The position numbers were made by a program, and so were the translations under genes. The notes below the pieces were generated by a model. It had not been told where the DNA came from. It was given only the letters and a program-made list of their open reading frames with translations, and ran no database searches. A stretch of DNA of 64,000 nucleotides from Podarcis raffonei (taxonomy: Eukaryota > Chordata > Lepidosauria > Squamata > Lacertidae): the NCBI RefSeq assembly GCF_027172205.1, contig NC_070617.1:1309501-1373500 (forward strand). The letters run 5' to 3'. Below, piece by piece: positions 25,501 to 36,439 of this stretch; the stretch's first letter is position 1, and each line of letters begins with the position of its first letter.

Positions 25501-25558
25501 CATTTTACTGAGGCCTGAGTTGAACAGTAGGAGACAGCTAATCAGGATAAATAATTAA
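16253..25558 (+). CDS. V2R gene E, complete six-exon receptor (874 aa)
   Basis: Exons: 16253-16467, 17937-18228, 20683-21543, 22251-22478, 24350-24476, 24657-25558. The joined frame is open. The start is the ATG of [19 protein letters not shown], the best signal-peptide-like stretch; an in-frame extension upstream to 16046 is less likely because it would run into the upstream module. Exon 2 reads [20 protein letters not shown], exon 3 has [18 protein letters not shown], and exon 6 has [38 protein letters not shown] and [13 protein letters not shown]. Odd points: exon 5 has a weak donor (GTCAGG), and a decayed second exon 3 lies in intron 2 at 18849-19425. Introns also hold a Tc1-like element, two BovB fragments, a MITE and a CCTT microsatellite. 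Vomeronasal receptor by family; ligand unknown. Confidence 0.93.
16594..17156 (+). mobile_element. Tc1-like DNA transposon, internally deleted (563 bp)
   Basis: Imperfect terminal inverted repeats (CACTAGTGGCCAAAATTGTGG left; TTGGCCACGTGTG right) are flanked by TA on both sides. About 16735-16930 on the plus strand reads [14 protein letters not shown], then [14 protein letters not shown] and [16 protein letters not shown], the C-terminal part of a Tc1 transposase, with at least one stop. Non-autonomous remnant in intron 1 of gene E. Confidence 0.8.
17323..17573 (-). mobile_element. BovB (RTE) LINE 3' fragment
   Basis: The minus strand encodes [20 protein letters not shown] and [17 protein letters not shown], the BovB ORF2 C-terminus. 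The 5' end is truncated. A 9-bp target duplication, AGTAAGAAG, is visible at 17314-17322 and 17574-17582. Confidence 0.9.
18680..18830 (+). mobile_element. L2-type LINE 3' tail
   Basis: Contains GACATCTGAAGGCAGCCCC, TTGGAAGCCGCCCAGAGTGG and CAGATGGATGGCATACAAAT, ending in a TTG repeat: the standard terminal 150 bp of the L2 family seen at 36440-38345. It lies in intron 2 of gene E. Confidence 0.8.
18849..19425 (+). pseudogene. Decayed extra V2R exon 3 inside gene E
   Basis: After a TTTAG acceptor the sequence reads [20 protein letters not shown], then [18 protein letters not shown] and, after several frame changes, [20 protein letters not shown] and [17 protein letters not shown]. This is the exon 3 pattern with frameshifts and internal deletions (for example, the GILQLLLHF block is lost). 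It sits in the same orientation upstream of the intact exon 3 (20683-21543) and is presumably skipped. Confidence 0.88.
19585..20573. mobile_element. Tigger-like MITE split by a BovB insertion
   Basis: Termini CAGTAGTACCTTGGGTTAC and GTTCTTAACCCAAGGTACCACTG are flanked by TA on each side. The inner sequence (GAACAGAAATCGTGCTCTGG, AGGCCCCATTAGCTAAAGTGG) matches the element at 15318-15559. A BovB LINE occupies its interior at 19605-20338. Confidence 0.85.
19605..20338 (+). mobile_element. BovB (RTE) LINE 3' part, nested in a MITE
   Basis: Encodes [76 protein letters not shown] and the terminal [11 protein letters not shown], ending in an ACAACAAC tail. The 5' end is truncated and there is a frame change near 20030. 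It is bounded by ACCTTGGGTTACA (19592-19604) and ACCTCGGGTTACA (20339-20351), a 13-bp target duplication with one difference. Confidence 0.92.
22706..22764. repeat. (CCTT)n microsatellite
   Basis: About 14 CCTT units in intron 4 of gene E. Confidence 0.95.
23290..23870. repeat. Dispersed repeat, LTR-like, related to intron repeats of C and D
   Basis: Shares CAACTCCCTTCAAAATGGAG, ATTTGCAACCAAA and TCACATGATC with 57840-57910 and with the reversed segment at 46392-46909. Contains a short (TC)n run at 23513-23533. Possibly an LTR fossil; family and age not determined. Confidence 0.4.
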
Positions 25559-26244
25559 AGAACCGACATTACTTTCTAGAAATATTAAATGTACCTGTAA
25601 TTTAACCCCATTGTATTGAGCAGCATGTAAAGAGAAATTAGTTATATTCCATTCCTGATCACTGTCTCTGATGGATCAAGATTGTTTGAGATAGTCCTGC
25701 AATTCTGAATGTGGTGTTTCACAACCAATTCTCTTTGAGTTCAGGTAATAATAGGCTATTACAATCCTAGTCCCAGCCTGAACCTGGAAGATAATGCTCT
25801 GCCCATTGCTATTCATATTTAATATATCCCTCCTTGTTCCTGATATCCATGTGATCAATCTGTATAGCAAACTAGCTCCTGAAACAGGAGGAATGTCATT
25901 TATTTTGTTGTGGAAGTCTTCTGCAGCTGCAGTGCCCTCATCCTTAAAGAACGGTCGCAAATAAATTATTCTGAACATGGCTGCAAGATTCCATTTCATG
26001 CTGGGGATTCTGGGAATAAATGAGTGCTGCCTTTGTGAATTGTGGAAGTGTCCAGTCCTCCCTTGTCATTGCAGTAAATTCTAACCAAAGAAGGAACCAG
26101 TTGGGACATTTTGGAGAAAACTCCACCATTCTTGATCTCTCTCAATGGTTTAAAGCTCTGGAAGGCAAGTCCCACCCACCCCCACCCCTGAGAATTCTGC
26201 AATATAGCACTGAACTTGTAGTAGTAGTAGTAGTAGTAGTAGTA

Positions 26245-26292
<48 letters not shown>

Positions 26293-27717
26293 TTATTTAT
26301 ACCCCGCCCATCTGGCTGGGTTTCCCCAGCCACTCTGGGCGGCTTCCAACAAAATATTAAAATACAATAGTCTATTAAACATTAAAAGCTTCCCTAAACA
26401 AGGCTGCCTTCAGGTGTCTTCTAAAAGTCTGGTAGTTGTTTTTCTCTTTGACATCTGGTGGGAGGGCGTTCCACCGGGCGGGCGCCACTACCTCAGTGTC
26501 CGGGCTGAATGATGGGGGTGGAGATGCTCCTTCAGGTCTACTGGACCGAGGCTGTTTAGGGCTTTCAAGGTCAGCACCAACACTTTGAATTGTGCTCGGA
26601 AACATACTAGGAGCCAATGTAGGTCTTTCACATAACTGGTGTTATGTGGTCTCAGCAGCCACTTGCAGTCACCAGTCTAGCTGCCGTATTCTGGATTACT
26701 TGTAGTTTCTGATGCACACAGTCCATCTCCTCGGCAGCCCCTCAAATCTCCTGACTCTGTCCAGTCTTTGAAGTGGGGGGGGGGATAGCTTTTTGCATTG
26801 TCAATTGCTCTTAATAACCCAGTGCTCTTCACTGGCCCAGCCAGGATGGTTTGACCTTTTTTTAGTGAAGCCAAAGTTGTTGAGCTTCTTTGAGGGGAGC
26901 CAGTGATCTACCACAGACATCCAGTGATCTACCGGTAGATCTCGATCTATGATCTACAGGTCTACCTGTTGGACATGCCTGCCATAAGCTAACTCATGAA
27001 TTTATTACCTGGCACATTTCTGCAACTTGTGTTTCCCCTTCCTATCCCAAATATTATCTATATACTTTAACTTTTACCGTTCACTAACACGCTTTGGTAC
27101 CCCAGATCTATGTCAATACACTGGGCACACCCTCTCTTGCAATGCTGAAGGGGGCTCTCTTCCCATGATATTGTGACTGATATCGATTGATTGAGTTCCA
27201 AATCACAAAGAGGAAGCTACAAGCAAATGCATGCAGGTTTCTTTATTTTATATATCCAAGGAGACAAGGGGGCAAAAACTCATGTAAGTGAAAATATATA
27301 TACTTCAAGCTAAAATAAAACACAGGTTTTTTATAAAAAAAATCAAAAACAATAGAACACCTAAAACAAATTTAGAACTGGTTGTAACCAAATTGATTGT
27401 AGAATCCCCATTCATTCATTCCCCATTCAACATGGAAAAAAACATAAACTTGGGTATTTTGAGCTGGCAGTTGTGACCACATATTTAATGATCAAGCATA
27501 ATATCTAATCAGGCTTACATTCATTCTAATGATGGGAATAAATATAAAACCTGAAAAACACAGCTCCTCATGCAGCTATCTATGATTGAATACTTCTTCC
27601 CAGAGCAAGAAATTGTTCATGCCTGTAATGATGACAACGACAAAATATTCTGTTCCTTAAAATAGAACAGAATGACAGCTAATTGTAGCTATAGTTGGAA
27701 AATAGGAATTAAGAATT
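25559..27717. other. Intergenic between convergent genes E and F
   Basis: Holds an L2 LINE end (26219-26720, listed separately) and otherwise unrecognised AT-rich sequence. A 107-codon minus-strand open frame at 25676-25999 matches nothing I recognise. The palindromic phrase GATCTACCGGTAGATC sits at about 26926-26942, possibly from a decayed hAT-like element. Confidence 0.4.
26219..26720 (-). mobile_element. L2-type LINE 3' end with TAG/TAA tail
   Basis: On the minus strand the end reads as in other L2 copies here (GGGCGGGGTATAAAT after GGCTGGGGAAACCCAGCC), followed by a (TTA)n(CTA)n tail, which is the TAG/TAA microsatellite at 26218-26290 on the plus strand. Coding remnants include [16 protein letters not shown] and ALPPDVKEKNNYQTF. 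Confidence 0.85.
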
Positions 27718-30700
27718 TTAATCATTTATCCTTATTAGTTGCCCCCTAGTGTTCAACTCAGGCCTAACCACAATTATATAGCATTTTGGTATAAATATAC
27801 AAATCAGTAACCCCGCACTGGAAGCTAAGATGGAGAAGATCTCCACAGCCACCGTGTATTTTCCCTTGGTGCTCTGGTAGGTGGGAACAAAGGACAACCA
27901 AACACTGCAAAACAGAAGCATACTGAAGGTGATAAACTTGGCTTCATTAAAACTGTTGGGTAATTTCCTGGCTAGGAAAGCCACAGTGAAGCTGACAATG
28001 GCTAGGAAGCCCATAAAGCCCAAGACACAGTAGAACATAATAACTGAACCTTCATTACATTCCAGAACAATTTCTTCGGTCATTGAGTGCATGTCAAAAT
28101 GCAAGAATGGGGGAGAGGTTGCCCGCCACACAGCACAAATAGTGGTTTGAATAAGGGAGCACGACAGAACAATGGAAAAGGCCAGTCTTTTCCCGATCCA
28201 TTTCCTCATCCTGGACCCAGGCTTGGTCGCCATGAAAGCCATGATGACAGTGATGGTTTTGGCCAAGACACAAGAAACTGCCATTGAGAAGATAATGCCA
28301 AACGCAGGTTGTCGAAAGAGGCATGGTATCTTCTCAGGCTGACCAATGAATAGGAATACGCAAAGGAAGGAGAGCAGTAGGGAGATGAGGAGACCGTAGG
28401 TGAGGCTCCGGTTGTTGGCTTTGACTATGGGAGTGTCTTTGTGCTTAATGAAGACTCCAAGTACCAGAGCTGTGAGGAAAGAGAAGGAAAGAGCAAAAAT
28501 GGCCAGACTGGTCCCCAAAGGTTCATCATAAGACAAGAAGCTTATCTTTTTTGGAACGCATAAATCCTGGCCACGGTTTGGATATTGATCTTCTTGACAT
28601 TGAATGCAGTCATCCATATCTGTAAAAAAAATAGCTTTTAATATATGGTAGCCCCGTATATGGGGCAATACATTAATAATTCCTTAAAATTCAAAAGTGC
28701 TCTATGAGGGCTGATCATTGAAAGCTAATTTCATGACCAAAAAAATGTAATGATGTTGAAATGATCCAGAGAAACCTTGTACTTGGAACATCTCATATTA
28801 AGCTTCAGACAAAATCTTTCTTAATCCTAAAACTGAAGTTCCCTTCTCTCTTTGCACAGCACAACCTTGAAGATAGTACCACCTCAGCTTTTATTGGAAC
28901 ATAGTGTAATATGTTTTGCCTTTTCTCAGATGAGGTGCTACACACAATCAGCCATCATATCGTTCTTTTTCTTGGCAATATTATGGATACCAACAATATA
29001 TATATATATATATATTTAAAGCTTTTGTACATGATATTTCTTACCTGTCTTATTTGAGATCTTCCCTTCTGGACAAGGCAAACAATCATAGCAACAAAAT
29101 GGTCTCCCTTCCTTCTTAGCCCTCCTATAACCCAGATGACAGTTGTCATTACACAATGAACGGGGCGGTGTCTGTGCACGGTTGAAAGACATAATGCATT
29201 TTAACAGTCAGAAAGTACAATTTTGGAGTTTGGATATCATAGGTCATTATACATTAAGAAACTGCTTGATTCTGGAAAGACAGGAATCCTTGGGGGACAT
29301 TCTACTCATGTGTAAAACCAACGGAATACTGCACTAAACTTCCTCTGCCCCGGTTTCAGCTTTTATTCCTGTTGTTCTTCAAGAGTTCTACCAGAATTCA
29401 AAATCGCTCGGGGAGCCTCCATTAGTATGATTAAAATCAATAAAAAAATGTAAAGCATTGCAGTTTCACAGCATGGCCAGAGAAGAACTTTGAGTGGCGG
29501 CTACTAAATAAATCCAAACTATAGAAAGCTAGTGTAAGTTACACCAACTCTTTTTTGTGGGCTAAGTTCTGCTGGGTTGCAGATCACATGACCAAGCTGA
29601 AAGGGATTTGAAATAGGTGTAAGCCTCTCATTGCCCCATCCCACCTTTGTCATACACCTTCCATGCTACTGGAATTCCACCTTGGGGGGGGCACTTACAC
29701 CAGCTTATGTTGCACTGATCTAAACCTCATTGTCTGAGATGTTATACCTTTGGTTCAGCTAGGGTGAGGTATTTACACCAGTGTAGCTTCCACTGAGCCT
29801 TTGCTCAGCTAGGAAAGCCTAAGATCTGCTGAATCCAAACTCTCTCATCCTGATGAATCTTGGATTTAGATTTAACTATGAAGTCTGTTTTTCCGAACAA
29901 ACACAGACCTCCTATCAATCATGGGGCCTGATAAATCAGGATTAATGGCTGACAACAGACAGTATATAAATAGTATTTCACTTTTTTAGCATTGCTGAAA
30001 TGAGTTGAATCTGTCCCCACTTCCAGACACCACACAGAGGCAGCTTAAGGTCCAAACCAGTTTACTGCTGGAGAAGATAAGGCTTCAGTAATACAGTTCC
30101 AGCCACACACAGACATGTTGTAGGCTTTGCAGATACAGATACAGATGTAATAGTTCAAAGCAAATTTCAGTTGTTCAACTAATTCAAGATGTAACACAGA
30201 CTCTGACTCACTTTTCAAGACTAACCCTAACACACAGCACCCACCCCAACATTAATGAGCTGACATGCCTTAATAACTTATATAGTCAGTACTGGTTGAC
30301 TTATCGCGTACAAAGGGTGAGTTTTGCTCATGAAGGAAATAAACCCCTTTGTCCATGTCCAGTTCATCCAATGGCTGATATATCTGGAAATGAACACAGA
30401 CCCTACCTGGTTGAATTTGCTGGGCCATATAATGTCATCTGCAGAAATGGTGAGCACTTTGCCAGTATGAGCTTGTGGGTCTATTTTTCCAACTCTCACT
30501 CTAAGAAAAGATTGGTTTGGGAATGTGATCCAATTTATAATATCAAATCCAGCAACTAATGACCCATTCTCATCAAAGGATACCTTTTCCCCAGAACTGT
30601 TGTTAAACGAAACATATCTCAGGTAGTGGTGGAGCTAAAGTAGGATAGAAAAGACACAGAGAACAAAGCATTGCGGAGGATATCAAAATGTAAGATTCCA

Positions 30701-33700
30701 TGTGGTGGCAATATTCCACAGCTGAGTACTGTGATTAATGTGTGTTTTAGAAGCTTTGTGCAGACTGACCATATTGAAAAGTCTAAATATTAAAGGAGAT
30801 ATGTTGTTTTAACAACAACAAATTCAATCCATGAGCATGATATTTGAGAGCGCCTTTAAAAAAACCAAACCAGAACTAGGGATAAAGTAAACAACAACAA
30901 CAACAAAAACTCTTCTCTCCAAACTGTTGTTTTATTGCAGGAGTATTCTGCAACATGTTCTTGACTGAATAAGAGTGCATTCATGGTGAATTTATTTGGG
31001 GTTAGTTTGTTCTGTGATGCTTCCCCAATACTGATGTCTGGGGGGGCTAACAGCACAACAAAAGCGGGGCAAAAAAAGAACCAGAATGTTTGTGGTGTAC
31101 AAAGTTACAGGATTTCAGCAGGAAGTTACAGGATAAGTGTGGAAATGAAGCAACGTGATTGTCCCGAAACTTTTGCAGCCATAGACAGTACTGAAAGGGG
31201 GATTGCATGTGAATGCCTTGAAAGAATCACGAGAGCAAATCATCTTGTATGTGCAATAGAAAAACATGATCTGGAGGTGCCAAAACAGCACCCTGTAAAG
31301 GAAGGTGAAAATCGAACCCTAGGTAAGGAGGGGGCGGAGATGTCAATGTGCTTCTTTACACATTGCAACCATTTTGATTGTGATGGATGAATGTTGAATG
31401 CCTTTATATGCAGAAGTAAGACCCATTAAGTCATGTGGGGCTAAATTATTGGTAACTGGATATAAGGCATTCTGAGAGTAGGAGTGGGGTGAAACCAATA
31501 ATGGATCCAAAATTTGGTGGACTTCCTGGTGAAGGTTCCAATATGGGCCTCTCTTTTGCAGAGCTGGAACTGGCACAGGAAAAATAGTGAGGACAACCAC
31601 CCCACTTTCTGCCCTGGAGGACACAGGCAGCAGGACTACACATACAAAGGTTCTCTTTCATTTTGCCCCACTGCTTGCTAACCAGGAATGTATATATTCC
31701 CACCTTGATGCAGAAAAACAATGCTGCGTGACTAGTAGGAGTGACTGGCGCATTTCCTGTGAAATAGAAGCTATAGGAGACCTTCCTAAAATTCCGTTTC
31801 CTACACATTCTGATTAGTTTTGCACCTACAGATGTGGATAATAATGCATTAATCTGCTGAGGATGTTACCTGCCATGGTTGTGTCCATCCCCCTCTATTT
31901 GCAATGGCTCTCTGCTTGGATTTGAGTAATTCAATGTTGTGCAGAACATGCGCCACAGCATAGACAGCATTGTATATGCTATAGCTGTGGCCAGTCATGC
32001 TCATTTCAAAAACTGTTGCAGGTAGAGTTTCCAGCTTCTCCTCTCCAGTGCAGATTTTGCTGTCCACATTGTCTACTACAGATTTTAAGAAGGAACATTT
32101 AAATGCATGTTCCCAAAAGTCTCTGATAAAGTTATCTCCTTTTGTCAAGGTAGGATTTCTTACTTGAAGGAGTTTCTGGAATCCTAGCAACTCACTGGAA
32201 TGTATTGCAAAGGATATGGCTCCATGGATTAACTCTATGCCACAACTTATTGGAAAGGAAGGTGATGTGAAATCCATCTGGGCTGTCATAATCCAGACCT
32301 TTGTTTTCACTGGTATATCAAAAAATGCTGAGGAGCAGACTGTTGTTCTCACATAAGCCATGGTCTGAATTTCCCCATGTACAACCAAAGCACTGGCAGT
32401 GCTACCCATGATAACCTTGACAATTTGAATCCCATAGTCCACCATTACATCGGCATTGCTGGCAAATGTTGGTTCTGGGATTTTGTCTATGAAATCAAAG
32501 CAGATGCCACTCTGAGAGAACTTGGGAAGTACATTCTGTACAAATCTCTTACCATTGCTGTCATCCAAATAAAGAATGCCAATCCAGGTCCACCTGAAAT
32601 GAAGGAGTAACTGGAGCATGCCCTTATACTGATGGTCCACATTCGGGAACATCTGGTGGAAGAAAACTCCTTGCATTTTGTTATCCGTTATTAGGGCAGA
32701 GCCATATGAGAGCTAAACAACGAGGAGATGGAAAAGTTATTTCTAAGACAATGTTTTCCAAAGTAAAACAAATTTTGAGTTGGGGTATGTGATACAAAAT
32801 GCTTATGCATCTCCCCAAATATCTACCGAGATCCCATCCAGATTTCATCTTGTTACTTAAGTGAATATCTATGAACCATGATGATTCAAAATCTTCTCAG
32901 TTCCTACAGGTGTGATAGACTGAAGAAGGCATAGACATTCGGTTTGATCCAGTGCTTATGGTCCATCAGCTGTATTGGAAATGAGATCGTTTTTGGTGAT
33001 CTCTTTCCCCATTGCAGTATTCCATACAAACCAAGCATTGCTAATGAGAGCCCCCCTCCCATTTGTAGAAGTGGGCATGGGGAACTCCAGGGTGGAAGAG
33101 GGATAGTAAATAATGGCCCTTCCTCCCAGTTGCACTGATAGATTCTGCTCTATCTGCAAATAATCACCATATGATACTATTGTTATTTAATGCATCCACA
33201 CAGAAGATTTGCTGCCAAGCTGCGGTAGATACTCCACAAGGGTTGCAGACAGGAGCACTGAGGTATAAACAAGTCAAGAGCTGGGATGCCAGTGGACCAG
33301 GTCAGGGCAGCAAATTGTGCTTGCACCCTATTTATCTTCCCAACATACTGGAGATGAAAAGCACATCAAGCGATGAAGAGCTAAAGATGTTTGTATTCTG
33401 TTATGCTTTGAACTTGGATCATGGCACACTGGTTCGAAACACTGGTCAGCAGCTTTAGTTTAGGAACATTACATTCCCCATAACTTTGTTTATATCCCTT
33501 ATTGGGTTTTTTGTTTCTTTTTCTTTTTTAGAATTTGCTGTGACATGGAGCTGGCAGCCAAAATATGTCCTGACATTTCATTATTAGAGCTACCTCTTAC
33601 TTACCTACAACAGAAGTGTGCCTGGTTCCGAACAACTATTTTAAATGATCCCAAGCACAAAGTGGTGCAGTTCAAGGCTAATTATTATGGAACACACAAT

Positions 33701-35318
33701 ATGCTGGAATTTTTCATTTTTTTAATATTAACTAATATGTTGCATAAAAACTTTGTCGTTTAAGATTTAAGTTATTGTATTAATGTTTAATTGTTTTTTT
33801 TTTAAGTATGTTTTTAGCCATTTGTGTTTTTTATCTGTAAGCCACATTGAGTCCCTGTCTGGGAATAATGTGGGGGATGGATGGATAAATAAATAAATGA
33901 ACATTTCTTTTTTAAAAAAATATGTCCCTCTCTCCATCCCTCAGACGCTCATATCTAACAAATATATTGCTCCACAAATTGTTTCTGAAAGTCCCCTCAG
34001 ATCTAAAAACTGAAAGAAAACAAAAAATAATATTTGGCCTATCAGAAGCTAGTTACCCTTTGGATCCTAGCCAATATTTGCAGTAACAAAAACCTTCAAG
34101 ATTGTAGAAAATTTCTTTATTTCCCTGTAAGTGGTTATGCGCATGAATACCAGAATAGCCAACTCTGAATCAACTGTAAATATTCTTTTTCTTGGACAGA
34201 ATGTTATGCCTAAACTGAGTAAAAGGTGTTCCGATTTATCTCAAACCCTCTTTATAATCTCCACAAGAAAAACTTCACTTTGAAGAAAGCAGGATAGACA
34301 ACAGCTCTCTAAATTCTTGTGCTTTATGTGAACAACGTACCTGTGGGATCTTGTAGTTATACAGCATGTCTGCCATGTTGAGATCAACATCAGAATTAGG
34401 TCCCCCAATGACCGCTACCAGATTTTCCCGGGTATCACACTTGTAGTTAGGAAAAAACTTGCCCTTTGAGGAGAGAAGTTCCATGGAGGCAAGATATATG
34501 GATCGTGCACTGAATTCACTGTTACAGACATGGCCACCCAGGCTGATGTTGGCTAAGATCTGGGGATTTTCATTTATTTCTTTTAAAGCAAAAACCAAGG
34601 CCAGGATGTGCTGGTAGTGCTGCGTCAGAACTCTAAAATGAAAGAAATTGCCACCTTAAAATGAGTGTGCTAGAGATTTCAAGTCAATACTCAACTACTA
34701 AACATTCTTGCACTATATGGCCAAGGTTGAAGAACACATGAATTGATTTTTTACATTCACACCTCAACTTTTGACTTGCATGCATTTTATTCAAACAATA
34801 GCCCTCTTTTGGTAGCTTTTAAATAGCACATGCAATATATTTAAATCCAGGTTATCTACTATGTTACTGATACTGGCTATCATTAATTTTTTTTCTTTAA
34901 GGAAGCTATAAGTGCCCCCCGCCATCTCTTTAGACCAATGTGGATAAAATTCCCAGGCATTGCAACATCTACAGATTGAATACAACCGATCATATTGCAG
35001 GCAAATAGGCCCAGAGATTTTGAAGACTATTATAGAATCAGACCAGCAACAAATATTATCAGGATAGATATGGTACATTTAAGAAAACCCAACTCCTTAC
35101 ATGAGATCACCAAAAAGTTCAGGAGAGGGACGGTTTTGGAAGCAAATCGTATCTAAAAAACGGAAGATATGAGAAATAATGCCACCAATTATGAGGTCTC
35201 CTGACTGATGATACTTGTGATGAATAGGAAGAGGGCGACTAACATTGCATCTAGAAATAGGAACCTTGCACACTGCTTGAGGAAGCAGTACTAATACCAA
35301 CACCACAAATATCACCAT
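27718..35318 (-). CDS. V2R gene F, complete six-exon receptor on the minus strand (869 aa)
   Basis: Exons in transcript order (complement): 35101-35318, 34341-34632, 31870-32712, 30407-30634, 29045-29171, 27718-28619. All have GT-AG ends and the joined frame is open. Exon 1 gives signal peptide [17 protein letters not shown]. Exon 3 reads [20 protein letters not shown], then [18 protein letters not shown]. Exon 4 has [15 protein letters not shown]. Exon 5 has CNDNCHLGY and [16 protein letters not shown]. Exon 6 has [21 protein letters not shown] and [14 protein letters not shown]. Departures from its neighbours in usually constant sites: [11 protein letters not shown] (others [11 protein letters not shown]), VWRATSPPF (others VWLATSPPF) and CLFRQP (others CLLRQT). 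It is the only gene here on the minus strand, convergent with E and divergent from C. Vomeronasal receptor by family. Confidence 0.93.
28996..29020. repeat. (TA)n microsatellite
   Basis: Short ATATAT run in intron 5 of gene F, just downstream of the exon 5 donor. Confidence 0.9.
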
Positions 35319-35522
35319 ACTGCATGAAAACCTCCTTTCTAGAAACCAAACAACCTGTTCCTACATCGACAAGTCTCTGGCTTGAATGTACACTCACTCA
35401 GAAGACTGAAGCCAGGGTGATACGATACAAAGTTTTAGCAATCAGACTGATGCAGCCCTCTGCACCTCAAGCCCAGCTCTGAATGGTGCAGGTGATATTA
35501 AAAGCAACCCTCTGTCTCGGTT

Positions 35523-35600
35523 CGATGTTTTGCTACTGGACACTGGAACTCTCTGTAGAACTGGAGAAGTAATCATAGTTATTGTCATAATCGCAAGAGA
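35523..35600 (-). promoter_or_regulatory. Conserved V2R upstream module, gene F
   Basis: On the minus strand: GCGATTATGACAATAACTAT, GATTACTTCTCC, GAGAGTTCCAGTGTCCAGTA, GCAAAAC. It has the same block order as modules of C, E and G and lies about 205-280 bp upstream of the ATG at 35318. A second shared phrase, CTGAGTGAGTGTACATTCAA, lies nearer the start codon. Confidence 0.5.
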
Positions 35601-35639
35601 TGATCACCTGCACAGCATTGCAGCCTCTGAGACAAAGGG

Positions 35640-36430
35640 GGGGGGATGTTTATCACACTTCAGCAACAGTTCCTATTTTATCCTCCTTAATAGGTCATCA
35701 AAAGACTAGCAGTAAAAAATAAAATAAAGACCACAAGGACTTTGTGGTCTTCAAAAAGAAGAGGCTCTTAAACGATAGCCAATTTGCAAGACTGTTTGCG
35801 CATTCCAAATTGGGCTAGGATTTCATATCCATCGTTATACTATGAATTAAGGTTTCATAATTCCAGTAGAGTTTTGTTTAATTCCAGTAAAGGAAAACAA
35901 AGTAGGCGATACCCTTGATGGCAGCACTGGAGTGGATGGATGGGAAATTTCCATCAGAATTGGGAGATGGAAGGTTCAAAAGCTCCTCTTCCAGCAATGC
36001 CCCTTGTGCTGCTCAGCTGACTGGCAAACAGCGGATAGTCATGAAAAGTGATCCACAGAAAAAAATGTGAAAATTATCTGGAGCCCAACCTTCTTCATGC
36101 TGTTTGACCCATCGCAGGTTATGTTGTGGGCCACGTAAAATTAGGCAGTGGGCAAGAAGCAGCCTGGTGAACACAGATTGCACACTTCTGAACAAGAAAT
36201 AGAGTGCGGAACCAGGTTTATTCCAGACTTTGCATACTGACTGGACAGGACAGGTTTTCTCAAAGGCCTGTTGGGAGCTATGTATAGTGACGGGAAAATG
36301 TAGAAATTCCCTCTTCCTGGAAGAATTATATGCATAGGGGAGCTGAAAAACACACACAGTGACTAGCTGATGTGCCCAGTAACCACTCAACTTACATCAT
36401 CATTGTTATAAGAATCCTAAAGCGTCATAA
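35640..36430. other. Intergenic, no gene recognised
   Basis: Upstream of gene F. A 125-codon minus-strand open frame (36013-36390) has no recognisable domain and looks repeat-derived. Nothing else supported. Confidence 0.35.
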
Positions 36431-36439
36431 ATAAAATGA

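Noticed and set aside
29045-29171. Apparent 4-base deletion in exon 5 of gene F that would make it a pseudogene
   Set aside because: It came from a first misreading of the reverse complement. On recount the exon is 127 nt, like the others, and reads [14 protein letters not shown] in frame.
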